Below the pieces are notes generated by a model that saw only the letters and a program-made list of their open reading frames with translations, ran no database searches and had not been told where the DNA came from. Made by a program: the position numbers and the translations under genes. Of a DNA stretch of 64,000 nt, positions 8,178 to 17,111 are shown one piece after another (positions within the stretch are counted from its first letter, which is position 1; every line of letters starts with the position of its first letter). Source of the stretch: Syntrophomonas sp. DTU019 (GTDB lineage Bacteria > Bacillota > Syntrophomonadia > Syntrophomonadales > Syntrophomonadaceae); NCBI GenBank assembly GCA_913757435.1, contig CAJYDM010000003.1, positions 124,001 through 188,000 of the forward strand. The letters run 5' to 3'.

Positions 8178-8193
8178 TGGCATGCAAATTGCA
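8178..8193 (+). promoter_or_regulatory. Sigma-54 (-24/-12) promoter of the Mo-oxidoreductase operon
   Basis: TGGCATGCAAATTGCA fits TGGCACG-N4-TTGCA with correct GG-to-GC spacing (10 bases between). The only deviation in the -24 element is T for C. It lies 114 bp before the Mo gene start and has a sigma-54 activator gene close by. No competing sigma-A promoter was found in this gap. Confidence 0.75.
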
Positions 8194-8306
8194 CCTTTAA
8201 TCGTCAAAGCCCTGCGAAAAACTAAAACATTTACTGTTAAGGAGGTCGGTAAGAACAGTCTGCTAAATCTAACTACACTGCTTGAATGAGGAAAAGGAGT
8301 GAAGCC

Positions 8307-10883
8307 ATGAATACCCACAAGAAACTTAGCAGAAGGTCATTCCTGAAATGGACCGGTATATCCACCGCTATCATGGTGATGGATTCCCCGCTGCGTAACT
8401 TCGATGTAGCCTATGCGTTTGGGGAGCATCCCCAGGAAAAACCACGTTATCTGGTAAAGAAAAAAGTACCGCAGGTATGTGCCCGGGCATGCGAATGTGA
8501 TTGCCATTACGACATCGTAGTCGGGGTGGACCAGGTAACCGGTTTGGAAAGAGCTTTAACTATTGAAGGACGGCCTGAAGACCCGGTAGCCCGTGGCAAG
8601 TATTGCATTAAGGCCATGGGGTTCGTGGATGGCATGTACAACCCCGACCGTTTATTGGTTGCACTAAAAAGAACTAATCCCAAACGCGGTGAGGGTGAGG
8701 ACCCCGGTTGGATTACAGTCAAGACCGAGGATGCAGTCAATGAAATCATCGCCAAGATGAAGACCTACTCCCGTGACGAAATGTTGTTTGCCTGTCCGGG
8801 CGACCCCTATACCAACCGTTTATGCCGTTCTCTGGGGGTTTCCAGAAGCGATCAGAGAACTGAGTGTTTCGGAACTCATTACTATCTGAACTCTTTGATG
8901 ATCACCAATCCTCCCAACAAGTATTATTCCAGCACTTATACGGTTACTCATTCTCTGTGGGGATTTGATTACAGTCAGACCAAATACATGCTGTGGTTCG
9001 GATTCGACTCTTTCAGCAAGACGGCCAAGGCTGGCATCTTAAACCACATCGTGGAAGGCAAGCGCAATGGCACCAAAATCGTATTCTTTAACCCGGTCAG
9101 AACACCATTAACAGATGGCATGGCCGATGAATACTACGCCATCAAGCCTGGAACCGACCTGGCTGTGGCTCTGGCCATGATTAAAGTAATAATTGACAAC
9201 AAGCTGTATCAGACTGATTTCTTGCGAGACTACAGCGATGCCGGCGTGTTGATAGATGTGGCCACCAAAAAACGCCTCACCGATGCGCAGGGCACCTGGC
9301 TGGCCTGGAGTAATACCGAAAAGAAAGCGGTCCCGGTAAACACCGTCAAAGATATGGCCTTCGATGGCGGCCCCTTCACCTTTGATCACAATGGCCAACA
9401 GATAACGGCCAAGCCGGTTTTGCAGTTGCTGCAGGAAAATGTCAAAGACTGCACCCCGGAATGGGCGCAACAGGTCAGTGAAGTGCCGGCAGCGGATATC
9501 GACAGGATCGCCCGTGAGTTTGCCCAGGCCGCACCAACGGTATGCATACCCAATCTTAAACGCGACGCGGCGGGGCCCAATTATTCCAATAGCTGGAGGT
9601 TGATGCAATCCATCAATATCCTGCATATGTTAACCGGCTCTCTGGATCATGATGGAGCGGTATTATTCCTCAGCGGGGTGAAAATCCCCTGGCTGGAAGA
9701 TGTGGATCCCATAGTAAAGCCATACCCGGAACTGCCGGCAAGTCCTGCTGACTATCGCGATCAGTTCCCGGTTACTGACAACATTTATAAGAACAAGGAC
9801 TTCAGCGCACCCGGCCATTACGGCATGGTAGGGCACGGTCTTTATCACAAGAAAAATATAAAGATGCTGTTCTTTAGAGGACCGCATCGCGGACTGTTTG
9901 CCTTGATCCAACCGCAGATGACTGAAGCGGCTATGATGGATATGGACCTGGTGGTCGACTGGAACCTGTACCCGGATGACAATGCCTACTGGTGTGATTA
10001 TGTTCTGCCAGCTCCCCATCAGTATGAAGAATCCAAACTGGACATCAGACAGTATTATCCCAAATGGCCCTGTCTGGTGGGAGGAGACCCGGTGCAAAAA
10101 CCCCCTGGTGATGTCATAGGATGGGGCAAAGTGGCTAACATGATCGGTATGGCTCTGGCGCCTGAATACTGGACCACTGATGGCAGCTCAGATCCGGCTA
10201 AGCTGATTAAGGGTAATATGTATGACCCGGCCCTCAAAGCGGTAGGTGCAGCTGAGACAAAAGCCGAATTTATGAAGGATAAGGACGGTTTCTGGATTGA
10301 TAAGAAACCTTATGAAAACTACAAGACCATCCGTGAAATCGGTTATGGCAGACCTGATGGCCGAGTCAAGATGTATGTTGACGAGTTCGCTGAGGTTGGT
10401 TTTGACGGTTTACCCACCTTCCAACCCCGCTGGACCTCACCGGAAGGAGAATACGAGTTCTCCCTGCTCATCACCAGATCCGGGTGGCACATGCATGCCG
10501 ATCCCAACTTCATTGACAATCCAGTTCTTAATAAGCTCTCGGAGAAAAACCGCGTCGATTGCGTTTGGATCAGCCCCAATGCTGGCAAGAAGCTCAATCT
10601 GCAGAATGGGGACGAAGTCATTCTGGAAACCAACCCCAAGCATATGCCGGAGCTGCCCAGGCCGGTTAAATCCAAAGTCTTCATGTCTTCGCGCATAACC
10701 CGGGATGATTGTGTAATGCTCTTCCACGGCATCGGCCACCGCTCCAAATGGCTAAAGCATGGTGTATGGGGCTACCGCGACGGCGACTTGATTCCGCAGA
10801 AAGATCCGGCTATCTGTAAACAGCATGACCCCACCGGTATGGGCTGGGTTGAGGATGTTTATGTCCGGATCAAAAAGGCCTAG
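8307..10883 (+). CDS. Exported molybdopterin (bis-PGD) oxidoreductase, catalytic subunit
   Basis: The protein has 858 residues from ATG 8307, chosen over 8286 because AGGAG lies seven bases before it. The start is a Tat signal (SRRSFLKWTG, residues 8-17), so it is folded inside and exported. Four cysteines at 58, 62, 66 and 100 (C-x3-C-x3-C-x33-C) would bind a [4Fe-4S] cluster, with spacing as in DmsA/SerA/NarG relatives. The cysteine in RTECFGTHYY is a candidate Mo ligand. C-terminal GDEVILETNP marks the MopB C-terminal domain. The DMSO reductase family includes reductases for S, Se, As and Cl oxyanions and some oxidative enzymes; the substrate here is not evident. Confidence 0.88.
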   Translation: MNTHKKLSRRSFLKWTGISTAIMVMDSPLRNFDVAYAFGEHPQEKPRYLVKKKVPQVCARACECDCHYDIVVGVDQVTGLERALTIEGRPEDPVARGKYCIKAMGFVDGMYNPDRLLVALKRTNPKRGEGEDPGWITVKTEDAVNEIIAKMKTYSRDEMLFACPGDPYTNRLCRSLGVSRSDQRTECFGTHYYLNSLMITNPPNKYYSSTYTVTHSLWGFDYSQTKYMLWFGFDSFSKTAKAGILNHIVEGKRNGTKIVFFNPVRTPLTDGMADEYYAIKPGTDLAVALAMIKVIIDNKLYQTDFLRDYSDAGVLIDVATKKRLTDAQGTWLAWSNTEKKAVPVNTVKDMAFDGGPFTFDHNGQQITAKPVLQLLQENVKDCTPEWAQQVSEVPAADIDRIAREFAQAAPTVCIPNLKRDAAGPNYSNSWRLMQSINILHMLTGSLDHDGAVLFLSGVKIPWLEDVDPIVKPYPELPASPADYRDQFPVTDNIYKNKDFSAPGHYGMVGHGLYHKKNIKMLFFRGPHRGLFALIQPQMTEAAMMDMDLVVDWNLYPDDNAYWCDYVLPAPHQYEESKLDIRQYYPKWPCLVGGDPVQKPPGDVIGWGKVANMIGMALAPEYWTTDGSSDPAKLIKGNMYDPALKAVGAAETKAEFMKDKDGFWIDKKPYENYKTIREIGYGRPDGRVKMYVDEFAEVGFDGLPTFQPRWTSPEGEYEFSLLITRSGWHMHADPNFIDNPVLNKLSEKNRVDCVWISPNAGKKLNLQNGDEVILETNPKHMPELPRPVKSKVFMSSRITRDDCVMLFHGIGHRSKWLKHGVWGYRDGDLIPQKDPAICKQHDPTGMGWVEDVYVRIKKA

Positions 10884-10898
10884 GGAGGGTAGTGAAAT

Positions 10899-11603
10899 AT
10901 GAAACAATACGCAATTTTACTAGACAGCAGATTCTGTACCGGATGCAACAGTTGTTTCTACAAATGTGTGCAAGAGAACAGATTACATGATGTAGCTGCC
11001 AACGGCAACACCAGAACAGTGGTGCAGATAAATGACGAGGGTATGTATCACCAGCGCTGCATGCATTGCCTGGAACCTACCTGTGTGGACAACTGCCCCA
11101 AAAAGGCTTTGACCAAGAGTGATTATGGGCCGGTTTTATGGGATACTAACGTGTGCATTCGCTGCGGCACCTGTGTGCAGAAATGTCCCTTCCATGTACC
11201 CATGTTGGACCAGGAGCACAATCAGATAGTGAAATGCAGCATGTGCGCCCATCGCGAACTGGGCAAGGATGAACAAGCCATTCCCGCCTGTGTTCAGGTC
11301 TGTCCCACCGGTGCTCTGGAATTCGGGGAAAGAGCAGCCATGGTAGCCAAAGCTCAACAGATGGCCAAAGCTGGCGGGATGCACATCTATGGTCTGGAGG
11401 AGAACGGCGGCACCAGTATGCTGATTCTCTCCAAAGCCGATCCTACTGCAGTGGGCTATCCCGCCGTGGATAAATTCAAGGCAGGTATGAGTCCGGTGGC
11501 TATGGGCGGCACAGCAGTAGGTGTTGTAGCTGTAGCTGCGGCCGCTTATGCGGGCTTAAAGAAATACAGCGCCAGAAGAACCGAGATTGCCAAAGACGAG
11601 TAG
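10899..11603 (+). CDS. Four-cluster [4Fe-4S] electron-transfer subunit
   Basis: The 234-residue DmsB/PsrB-like subunit has four cysteine sets: CTGCNSCFYKC, CMHCLEPTCVDNCP, CIRCGTCVQKCP and CSMC with CVQVCPTG. It relays electrons to the Mo subunit encoded 15 bases upstream. Unlike many relatives, the C-terminus (about 200-225, GGTAVGVVAVAAAAYAGLKK) forms a hydrophobic segment that could anchor it in the membrane. The length is the same as several arsenate and polysulfide reductase B subunits, which is suggestive only. Confidence 0.9.
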   Translation: MKQYAILLDSRFCTGCNSCFYKCVQENRLHDVAANGNTRTVVQINDEGMYHQRCMHCLEPTCVDNCPKKALTKSDYGPVLWDTNVCIRCGTCVQKCPFHVPMLDQEHNQIVKCSMCAHRELGKDEQAIPACVQVCPTGALEFGERAAMVAKAQQMAKAGGMHIYGLEENGGTSMLILSKADPTAVGYPAVDKFKAGMSPVAMGGTAVGVVAVAAAAYAGLKKYSARRTEIAKDE

Positions 11604-11654
11604 ACCTGACGTGAGCGCATTTATGCGCTCACCAAAAGATCAGGGGGTTAATAA

Positions 11655-12284
11655 ATGCAGATTGATGAAAAACGTCTGGAAGAGCTGAGCACCAATATAA
11701 AAGTCTATTTTTGGATGTCCAAAGCCCTGGACTATCCGGATGAAGCCTTTGTAGAGGATCTGCTCAATAATCCATTTATGGAGAACCTGCCCGAGGATAG
11801 GTATAAAGCATTTCGCGACTATCTCGCTGCTTTCGATTCAACAGATGAGCTTTTGTTGGACTTGCAGAAGGAGTACACCCGCATGTGCTATGTATCCAAA
11901 CCCAGACTGGTACCCTTGTTTGAATCAGTCTATAAGGAAGGCAAGCTCTTTCAGGAGTCAACCTTCCAGATAGCCAGGTTGTACGATGAAGCCGGGTTAA
12001 GACCGGGCAGTGAATTCAAATTGCCTCCGGATCATATCGCTCTGGAATTGGAGTTTATGTCTTATCTCATCTATCAGGAGATGGAAGCAATAAAAAACGG
12101 AAATTCCGATAAAGAGCAAATGGCATTGCGGCTGCAAGAGGAAACCTTGTCAAAACACCTTAACCATTTGGGGCTGAGTGTAGCAGACAGGCTTTCCCAA
12201 CATGCCAAAAGCCCGTTTTACCAAGGTATGGGCGATATGCTCCGGACACTGTTTCAGCCCATCGACCAGCTCGATCAGAATTAG
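11655..12284 (+). CDS. TorD-family molybdoenzyme chaperone
   Basis: A 209-residue, all-helical protein with the TorD/DmsD signature region FESVYKEGKLFQES followed by LPPDHIALELEFMSYLIY (the PxDH-type motif). These cytoplasmic chaperones hold the Tat-dependent apoenzyme until its cofactor is inserted. Its place in the operon supports Tat export of the Mo subunit. AGGGGG precedes the ATG. Confidence 0.85.
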   Translation: MQIDEKRLEELSTNIKVYFWMSKALDYPDEAFVEDLLNNPFMENLPEDRYKAFRDYLAAFDSTDELLLDLQKEYTRMCYVSKPRLVPLFESVYKEGKLFQESTFQIARLYDEAGLRPGSEFKLPPDHIALELEFMSYLIYQEMEAIKNGNSDKEQMALRLQEETLSKHLNHLGLSVADRLSQHAKSPFYQGMGDMLRTLFQPIDQLDQN

Positions 12285-12308
12285 AGGCATAAAGGGGTGA
12301 TTCTATCA

Positions 12309-12974
12309 ATGCCCTTGTCAAAAAAATTATTAGCTTTGACTATTAGCATGTTCTTAATAGTGTTAGGATCGGCCAGTCTAGTTGTGGCTGATACCGCACA
12401 ACCCGACTTCAGCAATGAAAACTGTCTCAGTTGTCATGCTGAGGTGGGGCCGTTTATAACCACATCGGTCCACAGTGATTTTACGTGTTTAGCCTGCCAT
12501 CCCAATATCGGCAGTGAACATCTTCAAGACTACCGGGCGGATTACGAGAAACCTGCGGAAACCCTGATATCACCGCAGCATATCCCGGAAACCTGTGGCG
12601 CCTGCCACGCTGAGGAATTGGACTCCTATATGGAGAGTGTTCACGGGCGCGGCCTGCTTCTAGGCAGTATCGAAACCGCCAATTGCATCGACTGCCATGG
12701 ATCTCACAATGTTTTGGAGAGATCTGATCCTCAGGCCACCTATTCAGCCACCCGGCTGCCGGATACCTGTGCCAAGTGCCACGGGGGGGAAGCTCAGGAA
12801 AACTTTATTAAAGGTACAGAGCATAAATCCCTGGCTGCTGGCACTGGCATAGCGGAACACAATACACTCAAGTTCTTTGTCTGGCTGACCATTTTGACAG
12901 TAGTGGGCCTAATCGTGCATATGGAAGTGGAACTGTTCCACCTGTTTAAACGGTCCGGACGGAAAAAGAACTAG
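12309..12974 (+). CDS. Membrane-bound pentaheme cytochrome c
   Basis: The protein has 221 residues from ATG 12309; an in-frame GTG at 12297 is part of the ribosome site. An N-terminal hydrophobic segment (KKLLALTISMFLIVLGSA) exports it. Five CxxCH haem sites follow: CLSCH, CLACH, CGACH, CIDCH and CAKCH. A second hydrophobic segment near the C-terminus (FFVWLTILTVVGLIVHM) keeps it at the membrane. It probably links the membrane cytochrome b to the exported Mo enzyme, as NapC/NrfH-like proteins do, though overall it is not a classical NapC. Confidence 0.85.
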   Translation: MPLSKKLLALTISMFLIVLGSASLVVADTAQPDFSNENCLSCHAEVGPFITTSVHSDFTCLACHPNIGSEHLQDYRADYEKPAETLISPQHIPETCGACHAEELDSYMESVHGRGLLLGSIETANCIDCHGSHNVLERSDPQATYSATRLPDTCAKCHGGEAQENFIKGTEHKSLAAGTGIAEHNTLKFFVWLTILTVVGLIVHMEVELFHLFKRSGRKKN

Positions 12975-12990
12975 AAAGGGGTGAGTTTTC

Positions 12991-13797
12991 GTGGGCAGTG
13001 TATATCAGAGGTGGAATATTCATCACCGTCTGCAGCACATATTGCTGTTTGTGAGTTTTATTATCCTGGCCTTGACCGGGCTGCCCTTAAAGTATGCCGC
13101 CAAGGCCTGGGCAGTCAAGCTGTGCGCTGTTTTTGGCGGTTTCCACACCATGCTGACCATTCATAAGGTTGCTGCCGTAATGATGATCATCGCGGCTGTA
13201 TACCACCTGGGCTACCTGGCCTACTGTCTGCTGGTGGCCAAACAGAGTTCTAAGGCCATGGTCCCGACGTTAAAAGACGTCACCGACCTGTTGGACCATA
13301 TGGCTTACTGTCTGGGCATGACCAAGAAAGGAGCTCAATTTGACCGCTACTCCTACAAGGAAAAATTTGACTATTGGGCGGTCTTCTGGGGCATAGCCAT
13401 CATGGTCGGTTCGGGACTGATACTCTGGTTTCCTCAAGTTTCCGCACAGTTTTTGTCCCGTACCTTCATTGATAGCGCCCAGGTGGCCCACAGCGACGAA
13501 GCCATCTTGGCCATAATGGCGGTTTTCGTATGGCATTTTTATAATGCTCATTTCAGCCCCATGGTATTTCCCATGAACAAGGTGTGGCTGGACGGCAAAT
13601 TCTCGCACAAGGAGATGGAGGAATTCCATCCCTTGGAATTAAAGCACGACACCCCTCCGGTGGTAGGCCAGGAGGCAGTTGTATATGAAGGCTCCAGATT
13701 CCGTCGCAGCAGGGTATTGATAGCCATTCAAATGGTAGTCTATGCGGCGGTGTTAATCTGGTTCTTGTGGGGCTATCTGCCGCTGGGATTGATGTGA
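12991..13797 (+). CDS. Membrane cytochrome b subunit (cytochrome b561/FdnI-like)
   Basis: A 268-residue protein starting at GTG (AAAGGGGTGAG upstream). Five hydrophobic spans are visible. Conserved-looking histidines in RWNIHHRLQH, TIHKVAAV, AVYHLGY and WHFYNAHF are candidate b-haem ligands. The family exchanges electrons between quinones and periplasmic-side oxidoreductases. It is expected to be the quinone-side partner of the pentaheme cytochrome. The gene end is echoed in a partial 17-bp repeat downstream. Confidence 0.8.
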   Translation: MGSVYQRWNIHHRLQHILLFVSFIILALTGLPLKYAAKAWAVKLCAVFGGFHTMLTIHKVAAVMMIIAAVYHLGYLAYCLLVAKQSSKAMVPTLKDVTDLLDHMAYCLGMTKKGAQFDRYSYKEKFDYWAVFWGIAIMVGSGLILWFPQVSAQFLSRTFIDSAQVAHSDEAILAIMAVFVWHFYNAHFSPMVFPMNKVWLDGKFSHKEMEEFHPLELKHDTPPVVGQEAVVYEGSRFRRSRVLIAIQMVVYAAVLIWFLWGYLPLGLM

Positions 13798-13862
13798 GGT
13801 AAGAATGCGCCACCCGCACCTGATAATATCTTCCTATGTGATTTACTGCCGCTGGGATTGAT
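13777..13862. repeat. Duplicated 17-bp gene end
   Basis: CTGCCGCTGGGATTGAT ends the cytochrome b gene (13777-13793) and recurs at 13846-13862, with similar but imperfect flanks. It looks like a small old duplication of the stop-codon region. Confidence 0.6.
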
Positions 13863-13934
13863 ATGAAGGGAAGGGAAGGCTGCTGTTTCCCAAAGAAGCT
13901 ATTGTGACTTAATCCTTTGTAAGGAAGTGATCGA

Positions 13935-15332
13935 TTGTCTGGCGATAAAAGCTGGTTGACTAGATTCAGATCCATGAAAACGGGCCTGGTTCTGGTCCTG
14001 GTCATCATCCTGGCCTCCATAGCAGGAACGATTTTACCGCAGCAGCAGGGCTTGCATGGTTCTGCAGGAAAGTGGTTCAACTTGCTGCAGCTCGATGATG
14101 TGTTTCATTCCTGGTGGTATGCGACCTTATTGACACTTGCCGCCTTGAATCTGATGGCCTGCAGCTTTTATCGCCTTACCACCATCGCTCGTTGTGATAA
14201 AGGCCCCAGGCCTTTGTTGGAATGTAAGCAAGTGTCCCAACTAAAGCAACAGGTCGGTTTTTCCATAACTGGTCACTGTACGGAGCATGGCGATAGTATA
14301 ATCAGGCTGCTTAGAGGCCGGGGATACGATACTTGGTCAGACCGGCCAGTTGCGGGAAAATATAGGATTGGCGCTGAACACGGGCGCCTACACCGGTGGG
14401 GATCAGTCATCACCCATGGCGGTTTTCTGATAATCATGCTGGGGGTATTAATCGGCTCGGTGTTCGGGTTTCAAAGCGGCATAAATGTGCCTGTGGGAGC
14501 CGTGTTCGGTCTGGACAGCATTCCCGGGACGGGAGTTGCTCCAGGCACAGAGGGCTTTAAACTGCAGGTGAATGACTTTTTGATCGAACGTTATGCTGAT
14601 TCGTCACCCGCCGGGTATTTCAGCCGGGTAAGCATTATTGCCGATGGCGGAGTCCAGCAGACCGCAACTATTGGCGTCAACAGCCCGTTTAAGTACCAGG
14701 GAATCAAGTTTTATCAAGCTTCCTACGGGGAGGCCATCAGAGTAAGCATCGATGGCGCCGATGGCAATGTGATACGTTTGGGATTGATATTGCCAGGACA
14801 GCGTTTCTCGATACCGGGCACAGAATACAGTCTGGTTGCCTATGCTTCTGAATCGGAAATGCCGGCTGCGAACTCTGACGCTAATACCGTCGCCGATAAC
14901 CCCGTTCCCGGTACGGAACTGGTTTACGCGGTCTTTAAGGGCGGTCAGCACCTTAGCATGGGCAAGGCTCGATTTGAAACACCGATATCGATTGGTGAAC
15001 AGGGAAATACCGTTCAGTTCGTCGGCACTGTGCCTTATACCGGCCTTTTGGTCAAAAAAGATCCCGGGGTGCCCTTGATTTGGTTGGGTTCGTTTTTCCT
15101 CCTGACTGGTATGGGTATGTCATTCTTTCTTAATCCGCACCGGTTGTGGATCGTTTTAAAGCAGGAGGGGGCGTCAGTTCAGGTTTTAATAGGTGGCATT
15201 ACCGGTAAAAATCAGTTGATGCTGGCAGAGAGTATCGAAACTATTAGCCAGGCAATTCAGCGGGGGACGGGTACTGTAAATCAAAAAATGACCAGCGAGA
15301 GCGAGGAGGCGTTGTTCAATGGGAATATATGA
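13935..15332 (+). CDS. resB: ResB-like cytochrome c biogenesis protein (Ccs1)
   Basis: The 465-residue protein starts at TTG, with AAGGAAGTG six bases upstream. The N-terminus has paired hydrophobic spans (MKTGLVLVLVIILASIAGTI, residues 14-33) and GTILPQQ, then a large extracytoplasmic domain, with a last span near 385-405 (VPLIWLGSFFLLTGMGMSFF). ResB/Ccs1 works with ResC/CcsA in System II haem ligation to exported apocytochromes c. Its place behind the multihaem cytochrome gene makes a dedicated maturation role likely. Confidence 0.88.
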   Translation: MSGDKSWLTRFRSMKTGLVLVLVIILASIAGTILPQQQGLHGSAGKWFNLLQLDDVFHSWWYATLLTLAALNLMACSFYRLTTIARCDKGPRPLLECKQVSQLKQQVGFSITGHCTEHGDSIIRLLRGRGYDTWSDRPVAGKYRIGAEHGRLHRWGSVITHGGFLIIMLGVLIGSVFGFQSGINVPVGAVFGLDSIPGTGVAPGTEGFKLQVNDFLIERYADSSPAGYFSRVSIIADGGVQQTATIGVNSPFKYQGIKFYQASYGEAIRVSIDGADGNVIRLGLILPGQRFSIPGTEYSLVAYASESEMPAANSDANTVADNPVPGTELVYAVFKGGQHLSMGKARFETPISIGEQGNTVQFVGTVPYTGLLVKKDPGVPLIWLGSFFLLTGMGMSFFLNPHRLWIVLKQEGASVQVLIGGITGKNQLMLAESIETISQAIQRGTGTVNQKMTSESEEALFNGNI

Positions 15333-16158
15333 AGATCTGGCTTTCAGTACCGCCTTCGTGGCCTACACGGCGGCCATCCTGCTGTCTGTATGGGGGTTCG
15401 CCGCTAAGCACGAGCATGTTACTCGCTTTGCCGACTATATCACCGCTTGTGGCTGGGCAGCCAATACCTTGGCTTTAATACTGCGTACCATAAGCGCAGA
15501 AAGACTGCCTCTGTCTAATGGGTTTGAGTTCTTGGTGGCATTTGCCTGGGGAATTGTCTTGTTTTACATGTGGATGCGATACCGTCACCGCCTTCAGGCA
15601 GTAGGTTTGTTCCTTCTACCCATAGTCTGGGGCATTCTGGCATACGCAGCGGTTGAGATGCCGGCCAGCCAAAAAGCGATCACCCCGCTGATGCCGGCCT
15701 TAAAAAGCAATTGGTTGAGTGTGCACGTTGCAACTGCCATTTTGTCTTATGGAGCACTGGCAGTGTCTTTTGCCCTGGCGGTCATGCATTTGGTTAAAGA
15801 ACGCTATGCCCAGAATAAATCCACTACTTCGAGATTATACAAGAACCTGCCCGGTATGGATGTACTGGACGAGTCTTGCTACCGCTTCATCACAATAGGG
15901 TTCTTCCTGCTTTCCATGGTTATTATCAGCGGAGCCATATGGGCGGAACAGGCCTGGGGGTCCTACTGGAGCTGGGACCCAAAGGAGACCTGGTCATTGA
16001 TTACCTGGCTGATATACGGGGCCTGCTTGCATGTCAGGCAGACCTACGGCTGGCGTGGCCGACGTTCATCAGTGATAGCGGTCATCGGCTTCGCAGCGGT
16101 CTTGTTCACCTTCTTTGGAGTCAATTACTGGTTGGTGGGACTGCACAGCTACGCTTGA
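15319..16158 (+). CDS. resC: ResC/CcsA haem-handling cytochrome c assembly protein
   Basis: The 279-residue polytopic protein carries the WWD haem-binding motif, WGSYWSWDPKETWSLITW, near residue 215, between flanking histidines (SVHVATAILSYG and CLHVRQTYGW). It overlaps resB by 14 bases, so the two are coupled. ResC exports and presents haem for thioether attachment to the CxxCH sites of the pentaheme cytochrome. It closes the respiratory operon before a strong terminator. Confidence 0.92.
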   Translation: MGIYEDLAFSTAFVAYTAAILLSVWGFAAKHEHVTRFADYITACGWAANTLALILRTISAERLPLSNGFEFLVAFAWGIVLFYMWMRYRHRLQAVGLFLLPIVWGILAYAAVEMPASQKAITPLMPALKSNWLSVHVATAILSYGALAVSFALAVMHLVKERYAQNKSTTSRLYKNLPGMDVLDESCYRFITIGFFLLSMVIISGAIWAEQAWGSYWSWDPKETWSLITWLIYGACLHVRQTYGWRGRRSSVIAVIGFAAVLFTFFGVNYWLVGLHSYA

Positions 16159-16183
16159 TAATATGCTCCCCCCTCTTCCCTTG

Positions 16184-16226
16184 GGGGACGCAGGGATGCG
16201 GACATCCTTGCGTCCCCATATTCTTT
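16184..16226 (+). terminator. Terminator of the Mo-cytochrome operon
   Basis: A 14-bp stem (16184-16197 with 16204-16217, one G-T pair) has a 6-base loop and an ATATTCTTT tail. The rest of 16159-16414 shows no gene. Confidence 0.8.
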
Positions 16227-16414
16227 ACCCGCCTGATCAGATCCTGTTCGGAAAAACGGTTGTCACAGCAGAAGAATAACTGGGGAACAAGCCGCGATTT
16301 AAATTGTCGCGGTGAAGAATGCCCTTAGATGCTCATTTTGGTGCTTATCTGGAATTTTTATGCACTACAGGATATGATAGACTATTTATTAAAAGCTATA
16401 AGGAGGTTTAATTC

Positions 16415-16957
16415 ATGAATACACTCGATGCGATTGCCCGGAGAAGAAGTATCCGAAAGTACAAAGCCGAACAGATCAAGGATGCGGATTTAGAGCAGAT
16501 AATAAAGGCCGGGAAAATAGCTCCCAATGCTGGGCCTTTTCAGATTAGCGTGATTCAGAATGCTGAACTGCTCAACAAAATATCCGCAGTTTCCGTACAG
16601 GCGATGAAGGATTCGGGTATTAAGATGATGGTAAGCCGTGCAGAGATACCTGGATTTGATCCGCTTTATGGGGCACCCACCCTGGTGGTCTTGTCCGGTT
16701 CTGCCAAGAATCCCTACAGTCTGGCTAATATAGCTGCCGCCGGCGCCAATATGACTATCGCCGCCACCGCCCTGGGGCTGGGCTCATGTTTGATGGCTAC
16801 TCCTGAACTGGGCTTTAAAGCCGATGCGGCTTTGGCTGCTCTCGCAGGTATTCCTGAAGGCAATGCGGTGATATTATGCGTTACCCTGGGCTACGCTGCA
16901 GAAGATGTCAAAATCCCTGATAGGGCTGAAACTGACAATGTGAATTATGTTAGGTAG
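16415..16957 (+). CDS. Nitroreductase-family FMN protein
   Basis: The 180-residue protein opens TLDAIARRRSIRKYKAEQI, the FMN phosphate-binding R-R-S-x-R-K-Y motif of the family, and has GAPTLVVLSGSAK and the C-terminal glycine-rich ALGLGSCLMATPELG. Members reduce nitro groups, quinones or flavins with NAD(P)H. Good AAGGAGG lies 8 bases before the start. It is a single gene between two terminators; its substrate is unknown. Confidence 0.85.
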   Translation: MNTLDAIARRRSIRKYKAEQIKDADLEQIIKAGKIAPNAGPFQISVIQNAELLNKISAVSVQAMKDSGIKMMVSRAEIPGFDPLYGAPTLVVLSGSAKNPYSLANIAAAGANMTIAATALGLGSCLMATPELGFKADAALAALAGIPEGNAVILCVTLGYAAEDVKIPDRAETDNVNYVR

Positions 16958-17014
16958 GTTGCAGGCGATTTTATAACAGCCTGCCGCATATCAATTGAAT
17001 CTCTACATAAGAGA

Positions 17015-17062
17015 GGCTGTCTCATATTCCAAAATGGACCTTGGGGACAGCCGTTGTTTTTG
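17015..17062 (+). terminator. Terminator after the nitroreductase
   Basis: GGCTGTC (17015-17021) pairs with GACAGCC (17046-17052), followed by GTTGTTTTTGT. It may also serve the convergent kinase gene. Confidence 0.65.
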
Positions 17063-17111
17063 TACAATTAAGTTCCCTTTGTAAGGGCCGTTCCCTCAGT
17101 ATGACCACCAG

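Noticed and set aside
8046-8318. 90-residue minus-strand frame over the Mo operon promoter
   Set aside because: It covers the sigma-54 promoter and repeats and has no coding character.
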